In this document: piece after piece, positions 1-7,275 of the stretch
Numbering within the stretch: position 1 is the stretch's first letter
Layout of the letters: each line of letters opens with the position of its first letter
Made by a program: the position numbers and the translations under genes
Source: Desulfocapsa sp.
GTDB lineage: Bacteria > Desulfobacterota > Desulfobulbia > Desulfobulbales > Desulfocapsaceae
Length of the DNA stretch: 43,878 nt
Direction: 5' to 3'
NCBI GenBank assembly: GCA_016765495.1
Contig: JAESPV010000024.1
Span: forward strand, 2,609-46,486
Notes under the pieces: generated by a model
The model's database searches: none
Seen by the model: the letters and a program-made list of their open reading frames with translations, nothing else
Told to the model about the DNA's origin: nothing

Positions 1-149
1 ATTCCAGCATATTGCTACGCACAAAGTTGGTATATTAATCCATGGCCAGCCGGTGATTTTAAACGTTATGTGTGAGAAATGAGAATATAAAATGGACTTT
101 TCTCCAATTATAAGTCAATTCATAAAGAACTTTTGGTATCTAATCGCTC
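1..149. other. left edge, no assignable gene
   Basis: Two frames are open from the first base for about 24 codons, ending at 75 and at 81, so the tail of a coding region or cassette could lie here. Neither peptide is recognisable and no start is visible. A GTTATGT motif at 65-71 resembles the right end of an integron attC site, but no matching left half or stem could be found inside the window. Confidence 0.3.
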
Positions 150-284
150 ATGAACCCGATATTTCCTGATGCCCAGCCCTATGACACATACCTGTTGATC
201 GTTGTTGCAGTCCTGATCGTCTGGCAGAAACGTAATAATATGTTGAAAAGACAAGGTGCTGTAGTGGAAGTGATTCCGCATTGA
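150..284 (+). CDS. possible small single-pass membrane protein (44 aa)
   Basis: A short ATG-initiated frame of 44 codons ending in TGA. The peptide has a polar N-terminus, one hydrophobic segment (about residues 15-25, YLLIVVAVLIVW) followed by a positive QKRNN stretch, as in a tiny one-helix membrane protein. I do not recognise it. It sits just upstream of the cassette-like gene at 338-730 and could itself be a cassette gene. No good Shine-Dalgarno sequence precedes it, so it may be chance. Confidence 0.3.
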   Translation: MNPIFPDAQPYDTYLLIVVAVLIVWQKRNNMLKRQGAVVEVIPH

Positions 285-337
285 AAGGCAGCCGATGGCT
301 AAATCGACGTTAGCTATATATTCAAACGAAAACTAAT

Positions 338-730
338 ATGAATGGTTTGGTTGCAAAAGCTATAGCAATTTGGATATTAATTGCAGCAGGAGAAATAATA
401 AATGGAAATTTCCGCGTCAGATTCCTGCATAGAAGATATGGAATAAACCGTGCCAAGAAAATTAGTTTCTTCACCGGGATCACAATAATCTACACGATAT
501 GCTGGTTCACGCTACCATTAGTCAATCCCTCAAACTTGCAAGACTGTTTCTTAATTGGTCTAATCTGGATGCTCTTAATGCTATGCTTGGATATTTACTT
601 TGGAAGGTACGTATTCCGTTTCAAATGGATTAAGATCGTAGAGGACTTCGATCTAAGAAAGGGTAACCTACTTGGTGTAGGCATGGGATTGCTATTTCTC
701 TGTCCGACTATCATATATCTGCTGACTTGA
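338..730 (+). CDS. hypothetical integral membrane protein in a cassette-like setting
   Basis: A 130-residue protein with about four hydrophobic segments (roughly residues 5-20, 44-62, 70-88 and 112-129) separated by short basic loops, for example RVRFLHRRYG. I recognise no family and no catalytic motif, and no function is assigned. The gene starts 22 bp after a GTTAGCT motif (309-315) and stops 34 bp before an attC-like folded site (765-825). That is the tight spacing expected of an integron gene cassette, which usually has a very short leader and no promoter of its own. The protein is complete; it is not an obvious toxin, antitoxin or resistance determinant. Confidence 0.6.
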   Translation: MNGLVAKAIAIWILIAAGEIINGNFRVRFLHRRYGINRAKKISFFTGITIIYTICWFTLPLVNPSNLQDCFLIGLIWMLLMLCLDIYFGRYVFRFKWIKIVEDFDLRKGNLLGVGMGLLFLCPTIIYLLT

Positions 731-764
731 AGCAATACCGGTTTCTAATAAGTGAGACCCAACA

Positions 765-825
765 GGCTAACAAGGCTTAATACAGCCGACGCAAAAAGAT
801 GCGCGGCTGATTAGCGGCGTTGGAA
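765..825 (+). repeat. integron attC-like recombination site
   Basis: GGCTAAC at 765-771 and GTTGGAA at 819-825 match the R'' and R' core boxes. Between them the two halves form an imperfect dyad: TAAT, CAGCCG and CGC on the left pair with GCG, CGGCTG and ATTA on the right, around the short loop AAAAAGAT. Two unpaired A residues lie on one strand, like the extrahelical bases that orient IntI recognition. Length (61 bp) and position 34 bp after a small gene fit a cassette attC. No integrase gene is in the window, so this would be a lone site away from its integrase, or a relic. Confidence 0.65.
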
Positions 826-883
826 AGCCTTATGACCAGACCAATCATTTTGGGTAATTTTTTACATACTCAACCATTTTATT

Positions 884-916
884 TTGACATAATGTCGGTT
901 AAATTGATTTTAATAT
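884..916 (+). promoter_or_regulatory. putative promoter/operator of the diguanylate cyclase gene
   Basis: TTGACA at 884-889 resembles a -35 box and overlaps a perfect 11-base palindrome GACATAATGTC at 886-896. TAATAT at 911-916 resembles a -10 box, but the 21-nt spacing is wider than the usual 16-18, so the exact promoter is uncertain. The palindrome could be a repressor site. Confidence 0.3.
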
Positions 917-936
917 AGAAAGAGTCCAGAGTTTAT

Positions 937-2376
937 ATGGAACAAAGAAAAAAACTCCTTTTAATTGTAAGCTTGGTTCTAATAACAGGTTTTGTAACAA
1001 CAAGCCTGACAAGTTATTATATCTCAAGATCATCCTTAAGAGAAGAAATTATAAATAGCGAACTCCCCCTTACCAGTGACAATATTTATTCAAACATTCA
1101 AAAAGACATTCTTCGCCCTGTTTTTATTTCTTCAACTATGGTCACAAATACTTTTCTTAGGGACTGGGTAATAACTGGAGAAAAAGATAAAAGCAAGATC
1201 ATCCACTATCTCGCGGAAATTCAGGAAAAATATAATACTGTCACAAGTTTCTTTGTCTCTGAGCAAACCAGGATATACTACCAGACAAATGGAATATTAA
1301 AAAAAATCAGCCAGGGAAATGAGCGTGATAAATGGTATTTCAGAGTACGCTCCATGAAGTCCGATTATGAAATTAATGTTGATCCTGATATGGCCAACAA
1401 TGATTCAATGACCATTTTCATTAACTACCGGGTATTTGATTATAACCATAAATTTATCGGGGTAACCGGTGTAGGGCTTACGGTAGGTGCAGTTAAAGGC
1501 CTTATTAAAAAATACCAGAAGGATTATGACAGAGAAATTGTTTTCATTGATAAGCAGGGCAGGATAAAACTCTATGGATCCAATATTTTTGAAAAAGTAA
1601 AAAATATTGCCGAGATTAAAGGCCTATCAGCCATTGCAGATAAAATCTTATCAACTTCAAATGGTCATTTCATCTACAAAAGAAATGGACAGATTTTTCA
1701 TTTAAACACAAGATATATACCGGAATTCAAGTGGTATTTACTGGTTGAAAAAACAGAAGAAAAAGCTACAAGATCAATTTTTAATGCACTGTTAATAAAT
1801 CTGGCATGGTGCACAATAATTACACTCATAGTTATTATCTTAGTAAATATTACGATATTATATTACCAGCGCAGACTTGAAAAAATGGCAAAAACAGATA
1901 AATTAACGGGTACATACAACCGCCAGGCTTTTGATATTGTAATCAGTCAGACTTTAAAGGATATCCAAAGAAAAAAATATGATCTGTCAATCATAATGTT
2001 TGACATTGATTTTTTTAAAAAAATTAATGACGAATTCGGCCATCTTGCTGGAGACGCTCAGATTAAAAATATTGCTACAATTGTCATGAATCTTCTAAGA
2101 GACTCGGATATTGTGTGCAGATGGGGAGGGGAAGAATTTGTAATCCTTCTAAAAGAATGCGGGCTTGATGAAGCTTATAAAATGTCAGAAAAAATTCGGA
2201 AAACAGTAAAAAAATCCCCAATTACTTATCAGGATAGAGAAATTTTTTCAACAATAAGCCTTGGCGTTACCCAATACAATCCTTTGGAAGAACAAGACGA
2301 TTTGATTTTAAGGGTTGACAAGCTTATGTATCTCGCAAAAGAAAAGGGAAGAGACAGATCTGAAAAGCAGGGATGA
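937..2376 (+). CDS. membrane sensor diguanylate cyclase (GGDEF)
   Basis: Makes cyclic di-GMP from two GTP at the inner membrane. The 479-residue protein has an N-terminal membrane helix (about 8-29), an extracytoplasmic sensor of Cache/PAS-like fold (about 35-280), a second helix (about 285-309) and a C-terminal GGDEF domain. The signature is GGEEF at residues 397-401, an active variant. DIDFFKKIND supplies the metal and substrate residues. RDSD at 388-391, five residues before GGEEF, is an allosteric I-site, so product inhibition is likely. There is no EAL or HD-GYP domain. It stands alone, with a palindrome upstream. A c-di-GMP riboswitch lies further downstream (11045-11145), but a functional link is inference. 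The ligand sensed is unknown. Confidence 0.93.
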   Translation: MEQRKKLLLIVSLVLITGFVTTSLTSYYISRSSLREEIINSELPLTSDNIYSNIQKDILRPVFISSTMVTNTFLRDWVITGEKDKSKIIHYLAEIQEKYNTVTSFFVSEQTRIYYQTNGILKKISQGNERDKWYFRVRSMKSDYEINVDPDMANNDSMTIFINYRVFDYNHKFIGVTGVGLTVGAVKGLIKKYQKDYDREIVFIDKQGRIKLYGSNIFEKVKNIAEIKGLSAIADKILSTSNGHFIYKRNGQIFHLNTRYIPEFKWYLLVEKTEEKATRSIFNALLINLAWCTIITLIVIILVNITILYYQRRLEKMAKTDKLTGTYNRQAFDIVISQTLKDIQRKKYDLSIIMFDIDFFKKINDEFGHLAGDAQIKNIATIVMNLLRDSDIVCRWGGEEFVILLKECGLDEAYKMSEKIRKTVKKSPITYQDREIFSTISLGVTQYNPLEEQDDLILRVDKLMYLAKEKGRDRSEKQG

Positions 2377-2855
2377 TTATCCATTGCAGCAAGTTTTCAA
2401 AACGACAGCCCCGGAGAAATGTAAGCGCTCATTCAACCCCATCTTTTTTTCCGGCAACATGTATGGTTCAGTAAGGCAACCTGAAAATCAACCAGAGAGA
2501 AAATCCGGGGAAAAAATCCGGGGACACGTTACTGTTTTAAATAAAATAGAGGCAAGACAAGGGGGGGATACCTGCTGAAGATGTTTCTGGAATTTACAGG
2601 ATTATACTCTTTGAGACGATTGAGTAATAAAGTAACTGATACAGCGGAAGTATGCGATGCCTTCTCATAGTGCGAAACACTATCCCAATACTATTTTTAC
2701 CTCGATTTTGTTCGGTGTCCTATTGCAAATACACATTCACATTTACTCAGTCCGGCTGCCGAGTGTATCGGTATGATAAGAAAGAAGGCAAAAGAAAGAA
2801 GAAAAAATTTGATGAAGGTATTTATACCCAGGGGGGTACTAAAAAGAGTACAGGA
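2377..2855. other. gene-free gap
   Basis: About 480 bp between the convergent diguanylate cyclase and pgpA. Short open frames cross it, but their peptides are low-complexity, resemble no protein and have no convincing ribosome site. No strong terminator hairpin with a T-tract was found after the cyclase. A run of G residues near 2560 and A-rich stretches near 2780-2800 are the only obvious features. Confidence 0.5.
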
Positions 2856-3320
2856 TTATCCACTGATCTTGCTTCCAAGTATCCAGAGAACCTGGAGGCA
2901 GGTCAATGCGTAGATCCCTGCAATAACATCATCCATCATAATACCAAATCCGCCATGGATATGCTGGTCAAACCATGAACACGGAAAGGGTTTCAGGATA
3001 TCAAAGAGTCTAAAGAGAAGAAATCCAAGAATCCATGCTGCAGGGTGATGCGGGGCGGCGGTGAGGGTGACGAACATGCCTAGAAATTCGTCAATAACAA
3101 TTGGCCCTGCATCGGCCTGATCAAGGATTTTTTCTGCAGAGCCTGAGAGAATACAGCCCACGATAAAAACTAACCCCATCATTCCAAGATAGGACGACAA
3201 TGGTAGATTACGCATAAAAAACCAGGGAACAAGGGCTGCTAAGGAACCCCAGGTTCCCGGGCATTTTGGAAGGTTACCACTGTAAAAACCTGTGGCAAAA
3301 AACATGATTATTTTGTCCAT
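2856..3320 (-). CDS. pgpA: phosphatidylglycerophosphatase A
   Basis: Removes the phosphate from phosphatidylglycerol phosphate to give phosphatidylglycerol at the inner membrane. The 154-residue protein carries the family landmarks: GFYSGNLPKCPGTWGSLAAL near the N-terminus (11-30), IVIDEFLGM (74-82) with the acidic metal ligands, FRLFDILKP (103-111) and the MDD motif (129-131), among several membrane helices. The frame stays open 67 codons further upstream, but that extension overlaps larC and has no family similarity, so the ATG at 3320 (MDKIIMFFATG) is chosen. It is the last gene of the minus-strand def-fmt-larC-pgpA run, 118 bp after larC. Confidence 0.92.
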   Translation of the reverse strand: MDKIIMFFATGFYSGNLPKCPGTWGSLAALVPWFFMRNLPLSSYLGMMGLVFIVGCILSGSAEKILDQADAGPIVIDEFLGMFVTLTAAPHHPAAWILGFLLFRLFDILKPFPCSWFDQHIHGGFGIMMDDVIAGIYALTCLQVLWILGSKISG

Positions 3321-3438
3321 TTTTTTCTCGTATTTGATTAATCCAGCTTGCCGATCTTGTAGGTAATCTGTATTAAGGGCATGCCACCAAAGACATATCA
3401 CGGGGTATCTTTGTGCCAGAAAGAGCGTTTGTATTCTG

Positions 3439-4614
3439 CTACTTTTCTGTGTTCGAAACGGCACGATAGACTCGCGCAAGTGGAATTTTCTGTTCTTCAG
3501 CAACTTGCCTGCAGGCGTCATATTCCGGATAAATAACCGTGCCTTTTGGAGTTTGCACCTGTTTTGCCACGATCTCTCCCCAGGGTGTGGATACCGTAAT
3601 TTTCTTGCGTTTAAGGGTCATTCGTTCTTCTTTTCTAAACCGCAGGCCAATTGCCGTTGTTTCGGAGAGGATAGTCTGCTTTAATTCAAACGCACAGGAT
3701 GAATTTGCAATCACTCGTAATAATAGGCCGGGTCGTCCTTTTTTCATGATTAAAGGGCTTAGTGATACATCAAGTGCTCCCTGTTTGAAGAGAAGATCGC
3801 AGAGATATGGAAAACCTTCACTGTTCCAGTCATCAAGGTTTGTTTCAATAACCTCAACCGTTACATTTTCCTCTACAGCGTGGGCCTCCCCGATGATAAG
3901 CCTGAGCAGGTTCGGTTGCTCATTGTTCAGTGTATGGCTTCCTGCTCCGTATCCAATCTTTCTTACAGTCATGGCAGGCATGCTGCCAAACTCATCGGCG
4001 AGCCCCACCGCCAAAACAGCACCTGTGGGGGTGACTAGTTCTTTGTTTTGCTCAACGCCGTATATGGGAACACCGTTCAGTAACTCACAGACAGCAGGAG
4101 CGGGTAGGGGAAGCGTTCCGTGGGCACATTGAACAAATCCTCGTCCAATGGGGATGGGAGAACAGATTACTTTGTCAACTCCCATATGCTTAAGGCCAAC
4201 CATTGCCCCAACAATATCAACAATGGTGTCAATGGCTCCTACTTCATGGAAGTGAATTTTGTCTGGTGTGGTTTGATGTACTTTGGCCTCGGCTTCAGCA
4301 AGGCGGGTAAAGAGCTGAGATGCTTCTGTAATGATTTGCGGATCCAGAGTTGATTCTTCTAAAAGCTCAAGGATATTTTTGAGACGTCGGAGTTGTTGTT
4401 TGGATGGTGAATGGATGGAGACCTTTTTGCATCCTATCCCCGAGCGGAGTTGATCTTCCACGTTAAGCTGAAAATCAATTCCTTTAATCTTTGTAAGTTC
4501 ATTCTGAAGAAGCTCTTTTTCCAGGCCTGCGTGCAATAGTGCAGCAAGAAGCATATCACCACTGATTCCTGAAAAACAATCTAAATAGGCAATGGTGGAA
4601 GGGAAGCCGGCCAT
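3439..4614 (-). CDS. larC: nickel-pincer cofactor biosynthesis protein LarC
   Basis: CTP-dependent nickel insertase that completes the pyridinium nickel-pincer cofactor of lactate racemase-type enzymes. The sequence opens with the diagnostic YLDCFSGISGDMLLAALLHAG, followed by HFHEVGAIDTIVDIVG (a His/Asp-rich motif), SPIPIGRGFV and the C-terminal domain with ETNLDDW and KKGRPG. At 391 residues it is one continuous frame, unlike the Lactobacillus gene, which is read through a programmed frameshift. The ATG at 4614 starts at the family N-terminus (MAGFPSTIAYLDCFSG), 7 bp after fmt stops; an upstream ATG at 4668 would overlap fmt. No larA, larB or larE is present, so the enzyme served must be encoded elsewhere. 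Confidence 0.93.
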   Translation of the reverse strand: MAGFPSTIAYLDCFSGISGDMLLAALLHAGLEKELLQNELTKIKGIDFQLNVEDQLRSGIGCKKVSIHSPSKQQLRRLKNILELLEESTLDPQIITEASQLFTRLAEAEAKVHQTTPDKIHFHEVGAIDTIVDIVGAMVGLKHMGVDKVICSPIPIGRGFVQCAHGTLPLPAPAVCELLNGVPIYGVEQNKELVTPTGAVLAVGLADEFGSMPAMTVRKIGYGAGSHTLNNEQPNLLRLIIGEAHAVEENVTVEVIETNLDDWNSEGFPYLCDLLFKQGALDVSLSPLIMKKGRPGLLLRVIANSSCAFELKQTILSETTAIGLRFRKEERMTLKRKKITVSTPWGEIVAKQVQTPKGTVIYPEYDACRQVAEEQKIPLARVYRAVSNTEK

Positions 4615-4621
4615 GGATATC

Positions 4622-5581
4622 TTATTGTTCCGGGATGAATTGTTGACCGGACTCAAGGGTTTGCCCACAGAGGTAGGCCGTAACTGTCATACGTTTTTTG
4701 CCTTCAGGCTGGATTTCACGGACGCTGAGTACACCACCTCCTGTGGCAATAAGAAGCCCATTTTTATCAGCTTGTATAATTGTCCCAGGGGGCTGGTCAG
4801 AAGAGATATCGCTGAGATCAGGTACGAAAAATCGAAATCGCTTTCCATCCAGAAAACTATAGGCCGTGGGCCAGGGATCCATCCCACGAATAAAACAATG
4901 AAGCTCAGAGGCTGATTTTTCCCAGTCAATGGAACCGTGCTCTTTTTTCAGCGGAGGCGCCTCGGTTGCAATGCTATGATCTTGTTCAGCGGGAGGAAGC
5001 TTGTTTGCCCGTAAGAGGTCAAGGGCTTCTAAAAGAGTTTTTCCGCCAAGGTTTGAGAGTTTACTGAAGAGGCTCCCGGCTGTGTCATATTCGGCTATGG
5101 GAATGGAGGTTTGTAGCAGTATGGCACCAGTATCCATACCTGTATCCATTTGCATAATGGTCACTCCTGCGACGGTGTCACCTGCAAGAACTGCCTGCTG
5201 AATGGGAGCAGCACCTCGATGGCGCGGGAGGAGTGAGCCGTGGACATTGATACAGCCAAGTGGTGGAAGATCAAGGATATTTGAAGGGAGAATTCGACCG
5301 TATGCCACAAGAATGATTAGGTCAGGACGAAAAGAACCTAATGTTTCTGCAAACTCCACAGTCCTGATCTTTGTCGGCTGAAGAACCGGAATTCCCGCTG
5401 ATTCTGCCAAAATCTTCACGGGCGGCGGGGTCAATTTTTTACCGCGACCCTTGGGGCGATCCGGTTGAGTAACAACAGCTACCACCTGATCCCGGCTGTC
5501 AATTAGCCCCTGTAAGGTCGGTACGGAAAAATCCGGAGTGCCCATAAAGATAATACGAAAGGTTTTTTGCGTATCCATCAT
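4622..5581 (-). CDS. fmt: methionyl-tRNA formyltransferase
   Basis: Transfers a formyl group from 10-formyl-tetrahydrofolate to initiator Met-tRNA in the cytoplasm. The 319-residue length is standard. The N-terminal formyltransferase fold begins RIIFMGTPDFSVPTLQGL. The signature INVHGSLLPRHRGAAPIQ, with its catalytic Asn and His, is followed by MQMDTGMDTGAILL, which carries the Asp. The C-terminal OB-like domain (about 205-312) is present. An AAGGGA ribosome site lies about 7 nt before the tandem ATGATG start. It sits 17 bp after def, the usual pairing: one enzyme adds and the other removes the formyl group. Confidence 0.97.
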   Translation of the reverse strand: MMDTQKTFRIIFMGTPDFSVPTLQGLIDSRDQVVAVVTQPDRPKGRGKKLTPPPVKILAESAGIPVLQPTKIRTVEFAETLGSFRPDLIILVAYGRILPSNILDLPPLGCINVHGSLLPRHRGAAPIQQAVLAGDTVAGVTIMQMDTGMDTGAILLQTSIPIAEYDTAGSLFSKLSNLGGKTLLEALDLLRANKLPPAEQDHSIATEAPPLKKEHGSIDWEKSASELHCFIRGMDPWPTAYSFLDGKRFRFFVPDLSDISSDQPPGTIIQADKNGLLIATGGGVLSVREIQPEGKKRMTVTAYLCGQTLESGQQFIPEQ

Positions 5582-5598
5582 AAATATTCCCTTTGTTA

Positions 5599-6102
5599 CT
5601 ATGCAGCCAGCATCTTTTTTATCTTTTTCTTGTAGAGTGTACGTTTGAGTGTGCTGAGATGGTCTATAAACAGAATACCATTGAGGTGGTCAATCTCATG
5701 CTGTAACACAACGGCAAATCTGTCCTCAACTGTTACCTCACATCTCTCTCCCATTTCGTCCTGGTAGGAAACCGTAACCTTCTGACTTCTTTTAACAGTA
5801 GCAGTGAGATCAAGAACTGAAAGACAGCCTTCTTCGTCAACCTGACAGCCCTCTTTTGCCGTAATTTCTGGATTGATCATAACCATGGTATCCTTCCCCT
5901 CCGCGTCCGGGGATGCATTGACAACGATCAGTTGGACGGATTCTCCAATTTGAGGCGCAGCCAGACCTACACCCGGGGCATCGTACATGGTCTCGATCAT
6001 ATCATTGACGAGATTTTGCAGGGACTTGTCAAAAGTTGAAAGTTTTCTGGCTTTTTGACGGAGAATAGGGTCGGGAAATTTTAAGATAGTTCGCAGGCTC
6101 AT
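5599..6102 (-). CDS. def: peptide deformylase
   Basis: Metalloenzyme that removes the formyl group from the N-terminal methionine of new proteins. All three motifs are present in the 167-residue form: GVGLAAPQIG (44-53), EGCLS (91-95, Cys93 a metal ligand) and HEIDH (135-139, two His ligands and the catalytic Glu). The frame is open 44 codons further upstream with a hydrophobic stretch, but deformylases normally begin near MSLRTILKFPDPILR, so the ATG at 6102 is taken even though no strong ribosome site is visible there. First gene of the def-fmt-larC-pgpA run, divergent from plsY. Confidence 0.96.
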   Translation of the reverse strand: MSLRTILKFPDPILRQKARKLSTFDKSLQNLVNDMIETMYDAPGVGLAAPQIGESVQLIVVNASPDAEGKDTMVMINPEITAKEGCQVDEEGCLSVLDLTATVKRSQKVTVSYQDEMGERCEVTVEDRFAVVLQHEIDHLNGILFIDHLSTLKRTLYKKKIKKMLAA

Positions 6103-6274
6103 GAGAATACGTATGTTTTTGGGATCAATTGAAATCAATAATAATAAAAAGATGAAGAAAACATACCATAGTGGTGGCTTTTCTGCATCAAAGTTGTGTT
6201 TCCATAAGATATGCGCTAAGGTCGTATCAGTCAATGTCTACGCTTAAAACAACACTCTGTGAGATATAAAAAAC

Positions 6275-6886
6275 ATGACCATTACGCTGATTGCAGCACT
6301 TTCCCTTAGTTATCTGACAGGTTCTATCCCCTTTGGTCTTCTTTTCAGCCGCATGGCTGGTAAAGATGTGCGTAAAGAAGGGAGTGGGAATATCGGGGCT
6401 ACTAATGTGAATCGGGTGCTTGGTAAAAAACTTGGTATTCTCACTCTGTTTTGTGATGTGGTCAAGGGGTTTCTTCCTGTTTTTGTGGCTTCCATCGTAC
6501 TTCCTGTTGGAGAACACTGGGCGCTTTTCGTAGGGTTGTGTGGGCTTGCAGCCGTGCTTGGTCATATGTTTTCAATTTATCTTGGTTTTAAGGGGGGGAA
6601 GGGCGTTGCCACAGCCCTTGGCGTGTTTCTCTTTTTTTCCCCCTGGTCTGTTGCCATTGCCCTGGTGGTTTTTGTGGCAGTGGTTGGTGCCTCCGGTTTT
6701 GTATCTGCCGGGTCGCTGGCGGCTGCCGGTCTGATTCCCTTCTTTATTCTGCTGCTCGGTGGCAGTGCTTCAATCTTTCTTTGTAGTGCTGTGATTGCAA
6801 TCATGATCTGGGTAAAGCACAGCTCTAATATTGGCAGATTACGAAGAGGCGAAGAGACGAGCTGGAAGACAAAGGACTCGGCATGA
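6275..6886 (+). CDS. plsY: acyl-phosphate:glycerol-3-phosphate acyltransferase
   Basis: Integral membrane enzyme that acylates glycerol-3-phosphate from acyl-phosphate, the first step of phospholipid synthesis. The 203-residue protein shows the family's conserved loops: GSIPFG (16-21), the GSGNIGATN motif (36-44) and GFKGGKGVATALG in the middle, among five or so membrane helices. The end is basic (KHSSNIGRLRRGEE). The start has only a poor ribosome site. Its stop overlaps the start of the J-domain gene by four bases (ATGA), so the two are translationally coupled. Divergent from def with 172 bp between the starts. Confidence 0.96.
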   Translation: MTITLIAALSLSYLTGSIPFGLLFSRMAGKDVRKEGSGNIGATNVNRVLGKKLGILTLFCDVVKGFLPVFVASIVLPVGEHWALFVGLCGLAAVLGHMFSIYLGFKGGKGVATALGVFLFFSPWSVAIALVVFVAVVGASGFVSAGSLAAAGLIPFFILLLGGSASIFLCSAVIAIMIWVKHSSNIGRLRRGEETSWKTKDSA

Positions 6887-7197
6887 CTAAAGCAGATTGG
6901 GAGGATGTTTTTGAGGCCAAGGAGCTGTTGGGCCTGGGGGAACGTGCCACTTTAGGTGAAATAAAACGCAGCTACCGCAATAAATGCAAGGCCAATCATC
7001 CTGATATTGTGGGAGATGACAGGGCAAAAGGAGATTTGATGCGTAAGCTGACCAGAGCCTATGATGTGCTTCTAAAACACTCCAATCAGTTTAAGATTCC
7101 TCTTGTACCACCGGATGGTGAAGTACTTGATCCAGAGGACTGGTGGATGGACAGGTTTGGGCAGGATCCTCTTTGGGGAAAGAACAGAAAGAAGTAA
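6883..7197 (+). CDS. small J-domain (DnaJ-like) protein
   Basis: A 104-residue protein that is little more than a J domain. Helix II is basic (IKRSYRNKCKAN), followed by the essential HPD tripeptide at 39-41, and then helix III (MRKLTRAYDVLL). Such proteins stimulate the ATPase of an Hsp70. There is no Gly/Phe region, zinc finger or C-terminal substrate domain, so it is a specialised co-chaperone rather than DnaJ. The tail (PEDWWMDRFGQDPLWG) is Trp-rich and of unknown role. It overlaps plsY by four bases. Confidence 0.85.
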   Translation: MTKADWEDVFEAKELLGLGERATLGEIKRSYRNKCKANHPDIVGDDRAKGDLMRKLTRAYDVLLKHSNQFKIPLVPPDGEVLDPEDWWMDRFGQDPLWGKNRKK

Positions 7198-7215
7198 GCA
7201 GGTAAACACCAGAGT

Positions 7216-7249
7216 CCTCTGAACCGATATGTGCAAGCCGGTTCAGAGG
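7216..7249. terminator. strong hairpin between convergent genes
   Basis: CCTCTGAACCG (7216-7226) and CGGTTCAGAGG (7239-7249) form a perfect 11-bp stem with a 12-nt loop. It lies between the convergent J-domain gene and the PhoD-like gene. Neither strand has a proper T-tract after it, so it may end transcripts inefficiently or mark mRNA 3' ends. Confidence 0.5.
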
Positions 7250-7275
7250 ATACAGGGAATTAAAAAGTCTTACTG

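Noticed and set aside
285..315. GTTAGCT with a short GCTAA/TTAGC dyad as a second attC
   Set aside because: The possible stem is about 17 bp overall, far too short for a functional attC; kept only as a possible degenerate end.
2315..2978. Two plus-strand frames after the diguanylate cyclase
   Set aside because: One overlaps the cyclase in another frame, the other runs into pgpA antisense; neither has a ribosome site or protein-like sequence.
3321..3521. 67-residue N-terminal extension of PgpA
   Set aside because: Overlaps the larC coding region and lies upstream of the normal family N-terminus.
3539..4132. 197-codon plus-strand frame opposite larC
   Set aside because: Lies wholly antisense to larC, whose protein motifs are unmistakable; the peptide is Ser/Arg-rich without a family.
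6103..6234. 44-residue hydrophobic N-terminal extension of peptide deformylase
   Set aside because: Deformylases begin close to the MSLRTILKF start; the extension has no family match.
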